Of a stretch of 64,000 nt of DNA, positions 14,726-26,707 are shown one piece after another. Position 1 is the stretch's first letter. The number at the start of each line of letters is the position of its first letter. Location: assembly GCA_028023455.1 (NCBI GenBank), contig JAQFVV010006203.1, positions 11,694,348-11,758,347 of the forward strand. Reading direction: 5' to 3'. A model generated the notes under the pieces. The model did not search any database. It was not told the DNA's origin and saw only the letters and a list, made by a program, of their open reading frames with translations. This DNA is from Epiperipatus broadwayi. Lineage: Eukaryota; Onychophora; Udeonychophora; Euonychophora; Peripatidae. The position numbers and the translations under genes were made by a program.

Positions 14726-15586
14726 GGTACTGTGCTATTAGAGCTGCGACATGAAGAATTATAATCGTTTAATCATTAAATTAATTAGGTTATTAAATCA
14801 AAAAACATATTTTAAAATCTACATTAAAAAAAAAAAAACAATTTAACAAAAAAAAATACGAAAAGCATTAATGTGAAGAATAGTTAAAATGCGTGTTTAA
14901 ATCAAATTGAATGTGTGTTTGCACGTGCATATTCTGCATAATTTATTTTAATACATTGTACAGGCTGCGGGATTCGAACTCAGACTTTCACACGACCTAT
15001 ACAACTCTCAATGCTATCTTATATTGCTGACTCACCTGATCACACAATGTTGAAAAGATAAATAATCACCAATATGTGTATTTCATGCTAAACCAGCACT
15101 CATTATAGTATGAAGATTGGTTATTTTAATATAAAGCTGAGTACTAATTGTATATATGTGTGGAGATGGTAATCTGAACCAACTGATGAGTGCTGGTTTA
15201 GCACGAAATACATATATTGGTGATTATTTATCTTTTCAACATGTGTGTAATCAGGTGAATCAGCAATATAAGATGGCAGTGAGAGTTGTAGGTCATGTGA
15301 AAGTCTGAGTTCGAATCCCACATATATTACATATATAAATGCAGGGGTTTGCCCGTACAATGTATTAAAATAGATTATGCAGAATATGCATGTGCAAACA
15401 CACACTCAATTTGATTTAAACATGCATTTTAACTATTCTTCACATTAATGCTTTTCTATTTTTTTTTGTTAAATTGTTTTTTTTTTAATGTAGATTTTAA
15501 AATATGTTTCTGATTTAATAATCAAATTAATTTAATGATCAAACGATTGTAATTCTTCATGTCGCAGCTCTAATACCACAGTACCA
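14726..15586. repeat. Large inverted repeat (arms ~380-400 bp, 82-bp spacer)
   Basis: Left arm 14726-15103 and right arm 15186-15586 are reverse complements with moderate divergence. The outer ends are GGTACTGTG and CACAGTACC. Each arm carries a tRNA B-box-like segment (GAGTTCGAATCCC on the right arm, its complement near 14970) and the AACCAGCACTCAT motif near the centre. This suggests two head-to-head copies of a tRNA-related repeat, or one fold-back transposon. No transposase frame is present; the open frame on the minus strand at 15121-15405 is repeat sequence. Confidence 0.88.
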
Positions 15587-17127
15587 TTAGTATTATTTGA
15601 CTTCTAGTCATGAGTCTGGTGCAGTAAAGATCACTTTGCAATTTTGAAGTTGAAAAAATGGTGGCTGGTGCATAAGCACTGCAATACCACCAGAAAAAAA
15701 AAATACAAAAATTAATTATTAAATTTATGCTTGAAATTATCAATAATACAACAATCATTCAATATTTTGCATAATTATGGTGAAAATACAACTAATTAAA
15801 CCATTTTTAAAAATAATTATTTTAGCCAATGTTTGACATTCTATTCATAGCAATGTCAAAAATGACATATTTGGTGAATTTTGACAAGTTCCACTGAGAT
15901 TTGTTTCCTCTTATTAATACATGTAACAAGTGCTGCTCATTGGGCAGCACCACTATTGTTTAAGAATAGTGTGTTTATCTATTCTGGTTTATCTTGAAAG
16001 TAAAATAACTTTTTGTCTTATACTACTATATCTAGGATAATATTTGATTGCTTCCATTGAAGATGAATAATAAAATATTCTGTTTTTTTCTTGTAATTAA
16101 CATTTATAAATTAACATATAAATATTTATTTTAATGAAAAGGTAATCAAAAAATTATGTCAAGCTAAATATTGAAAAATTGGCTTTATATTTAAATAAAT
16201 AAAAAATTTATTTCATTTTCATATAAGTTTATTTTTTAATCAATTTAGTACAATTTCAACAGGTTTTATTTTATTCATAAAGCACCCCCAATTAAAAATT
16301 TCATGAACTACCACTGAGTTAAAATTAAATTTCACTAGGTATCAAAGATGTATGTCATTATCTTGTATATATATATATATATAGATATCATTATTATTTC
16401 AAGCATAGTTTAAAAAATACCAAATTATCATAGAGTTTAAACATTTTTAATTTTTCATTATGCGGATTTTACAATAAATATATACGTCAAACAACTAATT
16501 GTTTAAATTCTACTAATCTAATATTTGAGTTATATTTTTACTGATATTTCTTTTATAATTACTTATTAGAAATACATTTTTTATATAAGCTATAGAGCAA
16601 TCTTTTGAGAAAATCTAAGACTAATATTTATATAAAAAGTTATATCATCGTTATAATGTAAAAATATATAAAATAGTACTAATGGTTAATAAATTATAAA
16701 TTCATATAATGTAAATTAATTATTAATATTAACATAGTTTGTAAAAATAATAAAATGAAAAAATATGAATACCATACTAATTAATATAAATCAAATTACT
16801 TATTAAACATCAACAGTTGCTTAATTGAATGCTATTGGAGTTTTTGCTTAAGGATTTATCTTAAACTTATTATGAATCCTGTAATTTTCATTTATCATAG
16901 TTTCATTCTACATGCAACCCACATTATTAAAGTTAATGTCATTAAATTCACAACACACACACACGCGCGCGCGCGCACACACACATATATATATAACTTA
17001 CATTTTCTATATAGATAAAAATGTATGTACAGTGATAAATATTTGAAGGTATCAATTCTTTACTATCCAGTTAAGATCTTTTCCATAGCTAGGCCATTTT
17101 TATATGAATCTGATTATATATATATAT
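15587..17127 (+). other. Intron stretch, AT-rich with simple repeats
   Basis: No gene seen. It holds an alternating AC/GC/AT microsatellite at about 16953-16995, and ends in the AT run that received the LTR element at 17128. Confidence 0.5.
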
Positions 17128-18951
17128 TGTAACGGGCACGGGATGATCGAAAGCTCCAACTTCCCTTTCACTTAAAACATGTAATGGGGAATTCTTCTAA
17201 TTCAAAAATCGTCCACTTTCCGCTACCTCAAGCAGAGAGAAATACGGAAATAAATGAATCGATTTCCGTACCTGACCGAATCTGTCAGCTATACGGATAT
17301 AGCTTCCAGACTATTTTTCCCGATCAGCTTTCTCCCGACTGCTGTAAGATATTACTGTTACAGCGCTTGGCTAATTTATAAATTTTACGGGCTAAAACAC
17401 TGCACCATCAACGTTTCACGTGCTAATTTAATAACTAAAAAAGAATATCAACATGAATAATAGTTTACCCCCTCCCCTCTCTAATGTTAAACTATTTTTT
17501 GGAGTGGCGAAGAACGAGGCGAGACAGATTTAGATAAATTAATACATTTTTTTAATAATAAAAATAATTAGGTTTGATAAAAAAAAACATAAGAAATATT
17601 AACATAAATTTAAACATATTATATTTTGATAGTGCTATAAGGAATAAATATTTGAAATTCTACCAATACATAAATACTTAAAATAACTAATTGAAATTCT
17701 TATAAATGCTTTCACATTTATAATCGTTAGACTCACTGTCTATCATAAGAGAATGTCATTATCATTCAGGAAAGGCATTTGGCCATTGTCTATTGAATTT
17801 AAGTGCACTTATGACGATTTATAAAATAATATTCAAGTTACCTAGGGTTTAGTCTTTGAGTTCCTTCCGATGTGGTCGACCGTCACGTGGATTTTCTCCA
17901 CTTCTTTAGGAGGGACGGTCGCCTATCATATTTGGCGGTGTGTAGCTTCTTGGTTATTCAGGCACGGAGGACGAGGCATCACAAGCAGGGCAACTACAGG
18001 AATCCACAGGCAGGCGTTACTACAGCAGTTGTTACATTATTGCAGAACCATTGGTACAGACGGTCCGGATCGACCAGCGATCATGAAGGCCTTAGCCAGC
18101 CATAGTATGTGAGGCACCGATAGTAGATGTCATATTGGCTAGCTATATCGATTGATTCTTGGAGCCGCAAAATTTCACCTTCTCGACTCGAAGTCTCAAG
18201 CTCTAATCCCTCCTACAATCTCTCTAGCTTTCCACTTAACTTCCTTTTTAATTAAAACATTCCAATGGTCCTTTGTCCTTCGGATTCTTTGTTTCCACTT
18301 GTTGTTGACACCTTCCATGCTATGCCTTCGGCCATATTTAAACTTATTTTATATGATTTTATAGCACTATTTACATTTTACTTATTTCTTTATTTTCTTT
18401 AATTAATTACACAAATTTTAGTATATGTTTTTTTTTCTCATTTAAATTTAAATTTCGACGATCATTTATTTTTTATTTAAACTCATGCTTTAACTATACT
18501 CCATAAAACCCGCATTTCGTTTATCGTCAAAGGTGTACTTTGAAACATAGATTCTTATCTTTTTGAACATATTAAATTTCTAGGTTTTTTTTTCTTTCCA
18601 CGCTACCGAAGTTTTTCCTTTAAACTTTATTTTCCCCAAAATCATATTTACTACATGTTTTCTTTATGTTTCTTTTCTGCTTTAATTTTTCTAGCTTATG
18701 CTTTTAATATTATAATTTAATATTTTACTTTTCTCGAAATTCAGACTTTGAATAGCAAAAGATAACGATCTTGGTAACTCTAGTTCCCTCTCTTTTCCTT
18801 TGTTTTATTAATTTTCAACATTTCTTGATTTTGTTAACTTTTTAAGCTCGTTTTTCTTTCTTTATTTATTTATTTATTTTCAACCCGAACATTTCTAAGT
18901 TTTGTATGTTTTACATATACATGTGTGACCGCAGTATGTGCGATCATCACA
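17128..18951. mobile_element. Candidate solo LTR in an AT microsatellite
   Basis: Sequence of higher complexity than its surroundings, starting TGTAACGGGCACGG and ending GCGATCATCACA. These are TG...CA termini, with ATAT on both sides (17124-17127 and 18952-18955) as a possible 4-bp target duplication. Because the target is an AT repeat, that duplication is weak evidence. No gag, protease or polymerase frame is visible, so a solo LTR (about 1.8 kb) is the simplest reading. The overlapping open frames at 17870-18112 have no recognisable domain. Confidence 0.6.
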
Positions 18952-18955
18952 ATAT

Positions 18956-20709
18956 ATATATATATATATATATTGTGCCAGGCATTATCAAATGGCCTTG
19001 CACAAAGTCTGTATTAAGCACAACAAATATAAAAATGTGCTAGATTAATAATGGAGGTTCGGTCTGAGCAGTAGAATACCCACACACACAAATTTAAATA
19101 TTGTACACATATAATAAACTCATGTATTTTTTTATTTTTGTTTTTCCTTTTTGTATATTTTTTATGATATGTCATTATATGTATTTGTTTTTTTTTTATT
19201 TTCCAACATACTTGTATATTTTTTTTAATTACTTTTCTAAAGATTGTAATTTTATTCCATAAGCAAGTAATGTTAATTGCTTTTGCAAAAATCTGATCAA
19301 AAGCAAAAGGTTTGATAATGCTATAATTAAACTGTTATCTCTTTAAAAAAAATTCTTTTGAATTGATTTTGTAAGCAAGTGGTCTGGGTTATTCAAGATG
19401 GATGTCAAACTTAAAATGTAGAATTTAATCGGAAAAATATAAAGGAATGTTTGCAATCTAAGTGATAAGCTAAATTAAAAGGATTGGCTGATTCATTCTT
19501 CTCAGAGGGATATCTGAATTGGTTCTTATTAGTGGGATTGATAGTGCTGTGGGATTCATTCTTTCTTTGGCAGCCATTCTGGGCAAGTCATTCTTTTTGT
19601 GGCTCCAGAATTCTCCAAGCAACCAGCTACTTAGAGATTCATTTATGAATAGGACTATTAGTGACATTCTTAAGAACAAATCCATTATACAGTTCTTTTA
19701 AGAACTCTTGTCTTTGTGGATTCGAGTAACCATTGGAGACAGCTTATGAAAATTTATTAATAATCCTAATTATTATTAGATATATAAAAAAAGATATGAA
19801 GCAATATACTAGAGATTCCAGCAAAATGACCGTGGGGTAGACAACTAGCCGGTGCACCGCCCTTTCTCTGTCCCAAGCCGCCAAGATGTGACCATGCCAA
19901 TTCCAGCCGCCCATGATGATGACAAATGCCGCCTTGCTAAATGGATGAAATCTTCACCACACAGCCAGTTAACTTGAAGCCCACTCAAGAGCCCAGAGGA
20001 GAAGAATGAAGATGCAGATATAAGTTTATTTTAAGATATTTATTAATATTGAAATAATTAACTTTGATATTTCCGATTAGATATATTATTTTTTGTTATT
20101 ATTATTAATCATTTAAAAAAGAGAGAGAGTCTCTCGCATATGTATATGAATTTGTGGTTATTACGGGCATAAATGATAAAGCTTTTACTTAAATCCTTTG
20201 AGTCAATTTTTCTATTTCAAATTCTAGTATTTTCAACAAAGATTGCAATGAGATTCTTTTTTTTTTGTTGCTATTCATTTTCCTCTTGTTGTTACTCCTG
20301 GAATTCGTCATATATGGATATACATGTATGTATATGCGTACATATGCTTATAATATTCGGTAAATACGATATCTCATGCTGAATATCTAAAAATGTATTT
20401 AACCGTATATCCTTTTTAAGTTATTTTTTTTGTCACTGCTGCACCTTATGATGCGTGCAAGAAGGGATTGATCTATTATAGATTCCCTGTAAGCAAGTAC
20501 TCTAATAACTTTATATTTAAAGTAATAGTAAGTGTATAATTGTGCTGCGCGTATATACATGTACAGGAATTTATCTATAGCAAGAGGGAAATAGATACAG
20601 TACCTTATGGTGAGTACGATATAGTATCTGAGCCAATGCAACCTTGTTGACTTGTTGAAAAATACGAAATTATTGAAATATCTCATAATGCAAATATACG
20701 TATGCATAG

Positions 20710-20741
<32 letters not shown>

Positions 20742-21595
20742 GCTATCAATAAAAGGGTTTTAAAGCACTGAGTAAAAGTGCATGCCTGTATGACCGAAAA
20801 TCTCATATCTGTATATCAAATCACACAAAGTAAAATTTATTTCTATTGGGTAAAAGGAGCTCAGACCACTTCCATTACTTATAAACATTGTAAATAGCTT
20901 TAGGGATTTATTATTTTTCTTATTTAAAATTGTATTTTATCTATTTCAATGCCTCGAATATATATGGTTTGGGATAATTAATTATTTAGTATTTTGTTAT
21001 TATATCATCATTAGTATGAAACGGTGGTGGGTATTTGGGATTAAATAAATATTTAATCATAATATTAAACTTGTTTCATTTTCATATTATTATTTATATT
21101 GATCAAAATGTATTCTTTCCTTATCAACCACATACCGGTAATAATCATTTAACTTACCCATTTGAAGACCCTAGATTGTAGAGTGACTGAGCTAGCCACA
21201 AAGGGATATCACTCTACCGGGGTGTTAAATCTTATTCTTATGCTCCGCTGAACATATGGTATTGCACATCCTTCTAGGAGGGTGAAAAATTCATTTTTTT
21301 GATTCTTTTCTAGAAGTGGCACGCAAAAGTCTATTTTGTAAATAGATTTTTCAAAGGTGTGTACTTGCCATTGTTCTAAATATTCGGGCATTCAAATAAG
21401 ATATCAACTAAAGGGTGTTTTTAACTGGAAGAGTCCTGTCAATCCACTCTTTCTATCAATTTAGCTGGAAGTACCAATATACATGAGTACAGACAATCGG
21501 CTAGATTGATATCCATTTCTTTACCTGTTGAATCTTGGTCACTTCATGCTCAGTGCAAGATTAGGAAAAGAATTCCGCAGGGAGTATGGACTGGT

Positions 21596-21636
<41 letters not shown>

Positions 21637-22308
21637 AAATGAAAGTATTTTAAAGAATGAAATCAATCTTATACTTGATTTCTTTTATTAATGAATGGCT
21701 GCAGTACCATTACTATTATAAATGAAGTAATGTACCAAATTAGAAATGCCATAAATAAAAAATACTTTTATTAGAAGTATGCACTCCTTATGTAAAAGAA
21801 ACCACAGACAAAAGTAGATATTTTTTGAGACATTGCCACATTAATAATTAAAACAACATTCTCCACTGAACAAATAATAATATTCTGATCACATTTAAAG
21901 TGATAATCATTCCTTTAGAAGGTCAAGAAATCTGTCAGAAACCCTGTGGAGCATACTACATCATATGCATAGGAATGGATAATCATCATATCAATAGTAA
22001 AAGAGATGTACATGTTAATTTAACAAAATATTACACTCACTTTCTTCAGAATTTGATTTCCATGACTTAGATTACAAAAGTTTTATTCAGATACAATTAT
22101 CATCAAAGAACGTTTAGAGAATTTTAGAATAAATTGTACTTATAAATGTAGTAAAACAGTCAATCTATCCAAATGATCAATTCTCATTCCTGTAAATTTA
22201 ATCCTCATTATTTATTTTTGTTTTGACTGAAAAAAAAAGTGCAGTTTTTTACTTGTTTTATTTTGTGTTGAGATTTCACATGGTCTAATTTTTTTCTACA
22301 ATTTGTAA
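18956..22308 (+). other. Intron stretch with two unexplained higher-complexity islands
   Basis: Mostly AT-rich. Around 19470-19700 a segment is open on both strands without a recognisable product. Around 19810-20020 is a GC-richer island (GCCGGTGCACCGCCC, AAGCCGCCAAG) with stops in the frames I read, probably a transposon piece. An ATT repeat lies at about 20708-20742 and an AT repeat at about 21598-21632. Confidence 0.45.
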
Positions 22309-22415
22309 TTTTTTTTTTCTCATGTGTCATAGCATCGGCTGGGAAGCGAACCCGCTAACCCGGGACAACTACTTGTAAGGCAACTGTTCTGACCTCTCGA
22401 CCACCAATGCTTGAC
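22309..22415 (-). mobile_element. tRNA-derived SINE, minus strand
   Basis: On the plus strand it starts with poly-T (22309-22318) and reads CTCATGTGTCATAGCATCGG, then AAGCGAACCCGC (B-box complement), then CTCTCGACCACCAATGCTTGAC. It is the reverse complement of the family at 8727. No clear target duplication was found. Confidence 0.8.
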
Positions 22416-23270
22416 TGCAATTAATTTTTACATCTTTGTAGCAGCTAAATAATAACATTTTTTCTCATTTGAAGATTTTAATAGTTATATATTTTAATTT
22501 TAGCCACAATTGTTTCCAAAAGTTATATAAATTTTATATACACATACTTATATATATACATATGTGTATTAGGAGTACAAATATGCATAATGCTTTAATG
22601 TAATCATATAAACAAATATCACTTTTCTGCATGCAACAATACTCACACACACAATTTACCATTTTATAAAATTCCTTATTAAAAATGTCTGTCAGATTGT
22701 AAAACATCATACAGGATAAAATTTGTGACTACATTCTGACATATATAGAAATCTATTTTCAGACAGCGAACAGAGATTGAAACATCTAATTTCAAATCAG
22801 GTTATATTTGTTTCAACCTTCTGGCTCAACTGATGGGGTTAGGTTGTTATCTAAAATATATGTACAATGGGAGATGATCTGAATTTATATCTTGGATGGT
22901 ATTTTACATACAACATTTTTAGATTTCTGGCCAATATCTAATTATATATGTAATACGTTTACAAACTGCAGTATCTTTTTGGCTATTGGGCATTTGAGTG
23001 TATATATAAATCTATCTCATATAAAAGTTTAACTATTATTATTACTGTTGGATGAGATCTTCCAAATTAAGTGCAACTGATGGGTGATCGTAAAATGACA
23101 CATTCTCAATTTTCATCTTTCATTATTTTATAAAATAAAAAAAGTGAAAAAATTGGGTAGAATATATATAAAATTTATTATATAGACATGTAGATATGTT
23201 TGTAATGAACATTAAAAAAGTATATGTATAAAAGAATAATTAATTATAACTGTAGACAGAAATTATTGTT
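22416..23270 (+). other. Intron stretch, no supported feature
   Basis: AT-rich with several short AT runs; nothing recognised. Confidence 0.5.
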
Positions 23271-23271
23271 T

Positions 23272-23400
23272 CTCCTTTTAGATTCAAATATTCCTCTATG
23301 AAAATGATGAGATAATGATAAATGGTGGAGAGCTCTTTTATTGTAAAAATTGTTGTCTTATCTTATCATCAGAGGGCACTTCAATTACTTAGAATCTCAA
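23272..23400 (+). pseudogene. Exon-like module A, possible remnant of a C-x2-C zinc-finger transposon protein
   Basis: After TTTTAG there is an open frame reading QIFLYENDEIMINGG, then ELFYCKNCCLILSSEG, ending at a stop (TTACTTAG). It is a diverged direct repeat of the module at 23588-23710: IFLY, a central I-x-I, KNC and L-x-L are shared in translation. The LFYCKNC motif faintly recalls BED-like or CGGBP1-like zinc knuckles, but this is a weak resemblance. Both modules sit in the intron with acceptor-like ends and lack good donors, so they are probably repeat or pseudogene copies rather than exons of the host gene. Confidence 0.35.
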
Positions 23401-23587
23401 ACTATTACATACATCAAGTACAAAAAGTATTCTGTATTCTATATTTTTATTGTTTGAATTGGTATTGACTAGATTTAATGTGAAAAAAACTCTCAAACAT
23501 ATCACTTACCGATATCAATCAGTTTAAAATATGTTGAAGATGAATTTTGTAATTGATTTAAACATTCATTCTTTCTGGTCTGTTTCA

Positions 23588-23710
23588 GATATTCCTCTAT
23601 ATAAAAAGAAAAGAGATAACAATAAAAGACAAAGCGCTCTTGTACCATAAAAATTGTTTTCTAATGCTATGTCTAGAAGACATTCCAATTAATTGTAACA
23701 CTTACATGAG
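23588..23710 (+). pseudogene. Exon-like module B, diverged duplicate of module A
   Basis: After TGTTTCAG the frame reads IFLYIKRKEITIKDK, then ALLYHKNCFLMLCLED, and stays open through about 23740. It aligns with module A 315 bp upstream at both DNA and translated level. The first cysteine of the LFYCKNC motif is replaced by His here. No donor of good quality closes it. Confidence 0.35.
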
Positions 23711-24101
23711 TCTTAATTTTGAGGTATTATTTATATATAAAATTTTAATAACTAATACACTACTATCAATATAGAAAACATATATTGTAGAAAAAACTAT
23801 TATATACGTTTTTATATAACATACAATTTAATTATGCTTTTACTGTCATTGCAGTTTGTTTGTTATTTATATATTTTCTCTTTTTAAAGTTTTCCAGACT
23901 ACTAAAAAAAAATAAGAAAACTATTTTTATTTGTACAATTTCATAGCTATTTTTAACTATGAAACATTAATAATGCTGTGAGGATTATAATAGATGATTG
24001 AAAGTTTGAATGTGTGTGTTCCAATATACATTGTTTAAAATAGACTAATCTTGGTAGCTATAAATATTATTTATATATACATTGACATTTTGTTATTTTA
24101 A

Positions 24102-24415
24102 TCATAGGGGATTTGAACCTAGACTTTCAAACTCCCTTTAGTCATCCATTTCATCTTATGGAACTGATGCACACTACTACATACATGTAAAAAAGAGAAA
24201 TGATCTCCGATCTACATATTTCATGCTGAACTAGCACTCACCAGTTAGTCCAGATCATCATTTTCCCACACACATTTATATAATAAGTTCAGAACGAAAT
24301 GCATATATTGGAGACCATTTATCTTTTTTATTATATGTGTTAGTGGACATCAATTGTATAAGATAGAGTAGTTGAGTAAAGGGAGCTTGAAAGTCTGGGC
24401 TCAAATTCCTCTGAT
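24102..24415. repeat. Degenerate inverted repeat of the AACCAGCACTCAT-type family
   Basis: Arms about 24102-24231 and 24287-24415 are reverse complements with visible divergence. The left end has GGGGATTTGAACCTAGAC; the right end has its degraded complement. It is the same layout as 14726-15586 but older. Confidence 0.7.
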
Positions 24416-24479
24416 TACATCTACCTTAATATATATATATATATTTTTTAAATATTTGACAATTTTTTAATATTTTTTA

Positions 24480-24693
24480 TAGACAGGGTATGAGCACAGA
24501 CTTTCACATGACCCACCACTTTCCACACTATCTCATAACACTGATACACTTGAACACACATATGTTGAAAAGATAAATAATCACCAATATACGTATTTCA
24601 TGCTAAACCATATGTGTGTTCAAGTGTATCAGTGTTATGAGATAGTGTGGAGAGTGGTGGGTCATGTGAAAGTCTGTGCTCATATCCTGTCTA
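24480..24693. repeat. Near-perfect 85-bp-arm hairpin
   Basis: Left arm 24480-24564 and right arm 24609-24693 are almost exact reverse complements (one clear mismatch noticed near the TTTCC/GGAGA pair), with a 44-nt loop. The loop holds AAAAGATAAATAATCACC, the shared core of the interspersed repeat family. The near identity of the arms implies recent origin or gene conversion. Confidence 0.93.
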
Positions 24694-24890
24694 TTACACA
24701 TATAGACACAGGTATAAATAAGCCTGTGTATTTCAGCTCTTAATATATATATATCTAAATATTTTATTATTTTGTAATGAATGAAAACATTTTTTATTGT
24801 TTTGTGTTATATTTGTCTGTAGTCCACAATATAGTAATTCATCTCTTCAAAGCCTTGGACATCACTGTAATTTAAGTTTTCATTCTACAG

Positions 24891-24930
24891 TCAACAAGAT
24901 TGTTGAACTTATGCCACTTGACCAGCTCAA
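24891..24930 (+). CDS. Micro-exon of the flavodoxin-domain gene (32 or 40 nt)
   Basis: A pyrimidine-rich tract and TTCTACAG precede it, and a consensus donor GTAAGT follows at 24931. In the frame that joins exon 29445 it reads NKIVELMPLDQL and leaves AA, which with the first base of the next exon makes Lys: ...DQLK|FAIFGLG. Flavodoxins have a helix plus 'L-K' at exactly this place before the F-A-x-F-G-L-G strand. If the acceptor is CAG at 24890 the upstream exon must end in phase 1, but exon 374-478 ends in phase 0. Using the AAG at 24898 gives a 32-nt exon that joins in frame. The alternative is one more unseen mini-exon whose length leaves remainder 1 on division by three. Confidence 0.6.
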
Positions 24931-25206
24931 GTAAGTTCACCTGTGTAAAAAGTATGTGCCTAAATGTTTCAGTAAGTCATTACTCCTTATATTCTAAATT
25001 ATTTATTTCTCTCTCTGCATATTTATGTTTTTTTTTTATTTCAACTTTATCTAAAAGTTCCAAGTGTTTTGCACTTATTCATTTGACATCCTCTTTAGAT
25101 AAATATATCATTGATTAATAGAGGGTCATTTATCTTTTTCAATTGTATTTATTCTTGTGTTTAAATCATAAATTTATTTAACCCACAGCACATTGATTAC
25201 ATAAAT

Positions 25207-25368
25207 AATATTTACTAAGACAATAAACCTAAAGCATGTGCGGTTGAAAATACGAAGGTAGGGACCTCTACAGGTCTTAACCACAAGCTTGTTCTTAAGA
25301 CCTGTAGAGGTCCCTACCTTCGCATTTTCAACCGCACATGCTTTAGGTTTATTGCCTTAGTAAATATT
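25207..25368. repeat. 74-bp-arm hairpin
   Basis: Left arm 25207-25280 and right arm 25295-25368 are reverse complements with two mismatches, both of which could form G-U pairs in RNA. The loop is 14 nt (25281-25294). The arms include AAAGCATGTGCGGTTG and GGTAGGGACCTCTACAGG. It could be a MITE or a transcribed RNA hairpin. Confidence 0.93.
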
Positions 25369-26573
25369 ACTCATGTGTTTAAAGTATATTGGCAAAATTA
25401 AAGTAGTAAGTATATTTATAAGTTTCATCTGTTTTGATGAGATAAAATATTTCCTATTTTTATTTTAACAATTATTGTAACTGACTTATACTAAATATAT
25501 TTAATATGATTCTGTTAATAACTTGTTTGATGCCTTGTGCAGTTAGTATCATAGTCTCAGTAGCTATAGATATTTAGATCAACAATCAACTCATTAGTTT
25601 TAGTTCATGAACATCACATGATATCCTGAAATATAAACCCTTCAAATGTTTTTTTTATATGCATTTGACAACAATTCATTTTTTTCTTTAAATTTTGATA
25701 GGAAAAAAATATTTGAAGGGAATTTTCTCATTAGTGCTTCAGAAATATTGAACATTTTCCTACTGTTTTTTTTTAATGATCAGAAAATTAATCTGATCCT
25801 TTTAAACTGTATAGAAACTATAGAATGAATTTAAAAAGTCGCATCAATCTTAAAATTTCAGATTACTATAAATATTTACTCTAAATTAGTGAATGGCAAG
25901 AAATAGTTTTTGTTATAATTGGTTTTTTGAAGGCAGTACTTCATTTATTTTGATTAATAATTTGAAAAAGAAAAAAGGCTGTATGTGAATAAACATACAA
26001 CATCATTTCTTTTTCATGAAATAAGTATTAATGTTAAAGTTGTTGATAGATATTCTATATTTATTTATTCAAATTGATAAATCTTACTATCATTTTATTT
26101 GGTCAAACTCCTAGAACATCATTGTGTTTTTTATTTTTTTTGAAGAGGGAGGGGGGTAATTTTCACATATATAAAGCTCAACTTTATATTTGTTTCTGAG
26201 GTATTGTTTAAAAACTGTTTCTTAATCATAACAATCCATTCTTCTGAAAAAATTAGAAATGCTAGCATTCAAAAGCTTAGATGAAAGAAATTTTTGCAAT
26301 AAAAAAATTATAGGCAAAAAATATTATTAGATCTTTTATACAAACGATTTGTTCTTGATTTGACTCTGATATATTGCATATTGATTTTCAGTGATCTAAA
26401 AAGTGACACATATAAATTAATTGAAAATCATACAAAAATTTGTAAAGAAATTTATCCTACCAACTTTGCTCCTCAAGGGGATTAAAGGCATTAAATACAT
26501 GACAGTCCAATATTTTTACAATACACCATTGTATATTTTGATTAAAGGACAAATTTTAACATTTTTGAAGAAA
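25369..26573 (+). other. Intron stretch, no supported feature
   Basis: AT-rich, with homopolymer runs and short open frames of low complexity (25646-25828, 26421-26573). Nothing recognised. Confidence 0.5.
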
Positions 26574-26707
26574 GAAAAAAAAGTATACTTTGTAGTCGAG
26601 TGTTGGTGGTCTAGTGGTTAGCATAGCTGCCTACCAAGCAGCTGGCCCGGGTTCACTTCCCAGTCAATGCATTTGACATAAAAATAGAAAAAAAAGTATA
26701 CTTTGTA
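26574..26707 (+). mobile_element. Retroposed tRNA-Gly-like sequence with 21-bp target duplication
   Basis: Positions 26600-26670 fold roughly like a tRNA: a D-arm-like GGTCTAGTGGTTAGC, an anticodon stem GCTGC/GCAGC with loop CTACCAA (anticodon ACC, Gly), and a T-arm GGGTTCACTTCCC. Acceptor and T stems have mismatches, so it is not a functional tRNA gene. It is flanked by an exact 21-bp repeat beginning GAAAAAAAAGTATAC at 26574-26594 and 26687-26707. Between body and repeat is GACATAAAAATA. This is a minimal tRNA-derived retroposon, related in layout to the SINEs at 8727 and 61199. Confidence 0.88.

Noticed and set aside
17870-18112. Two overlapping plus-strand frames of about 80 residues
   Set aside because: They lie in the candidate solo LTR, two frames are open at once, and neither resembles a known domain.
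19470-19701. Segment open on both strands, considered as an exon
   Set aside because: No acceptor/donor pair with matching phase to the flavodoxin gene and no family resemblance on either strand.
26600-26670. Functional tRNA-Gly gene
   Set aside because: Acceptor and T stems carry mismatches and the segment is bracketed by a retroposition duplication; it is a derived copy.
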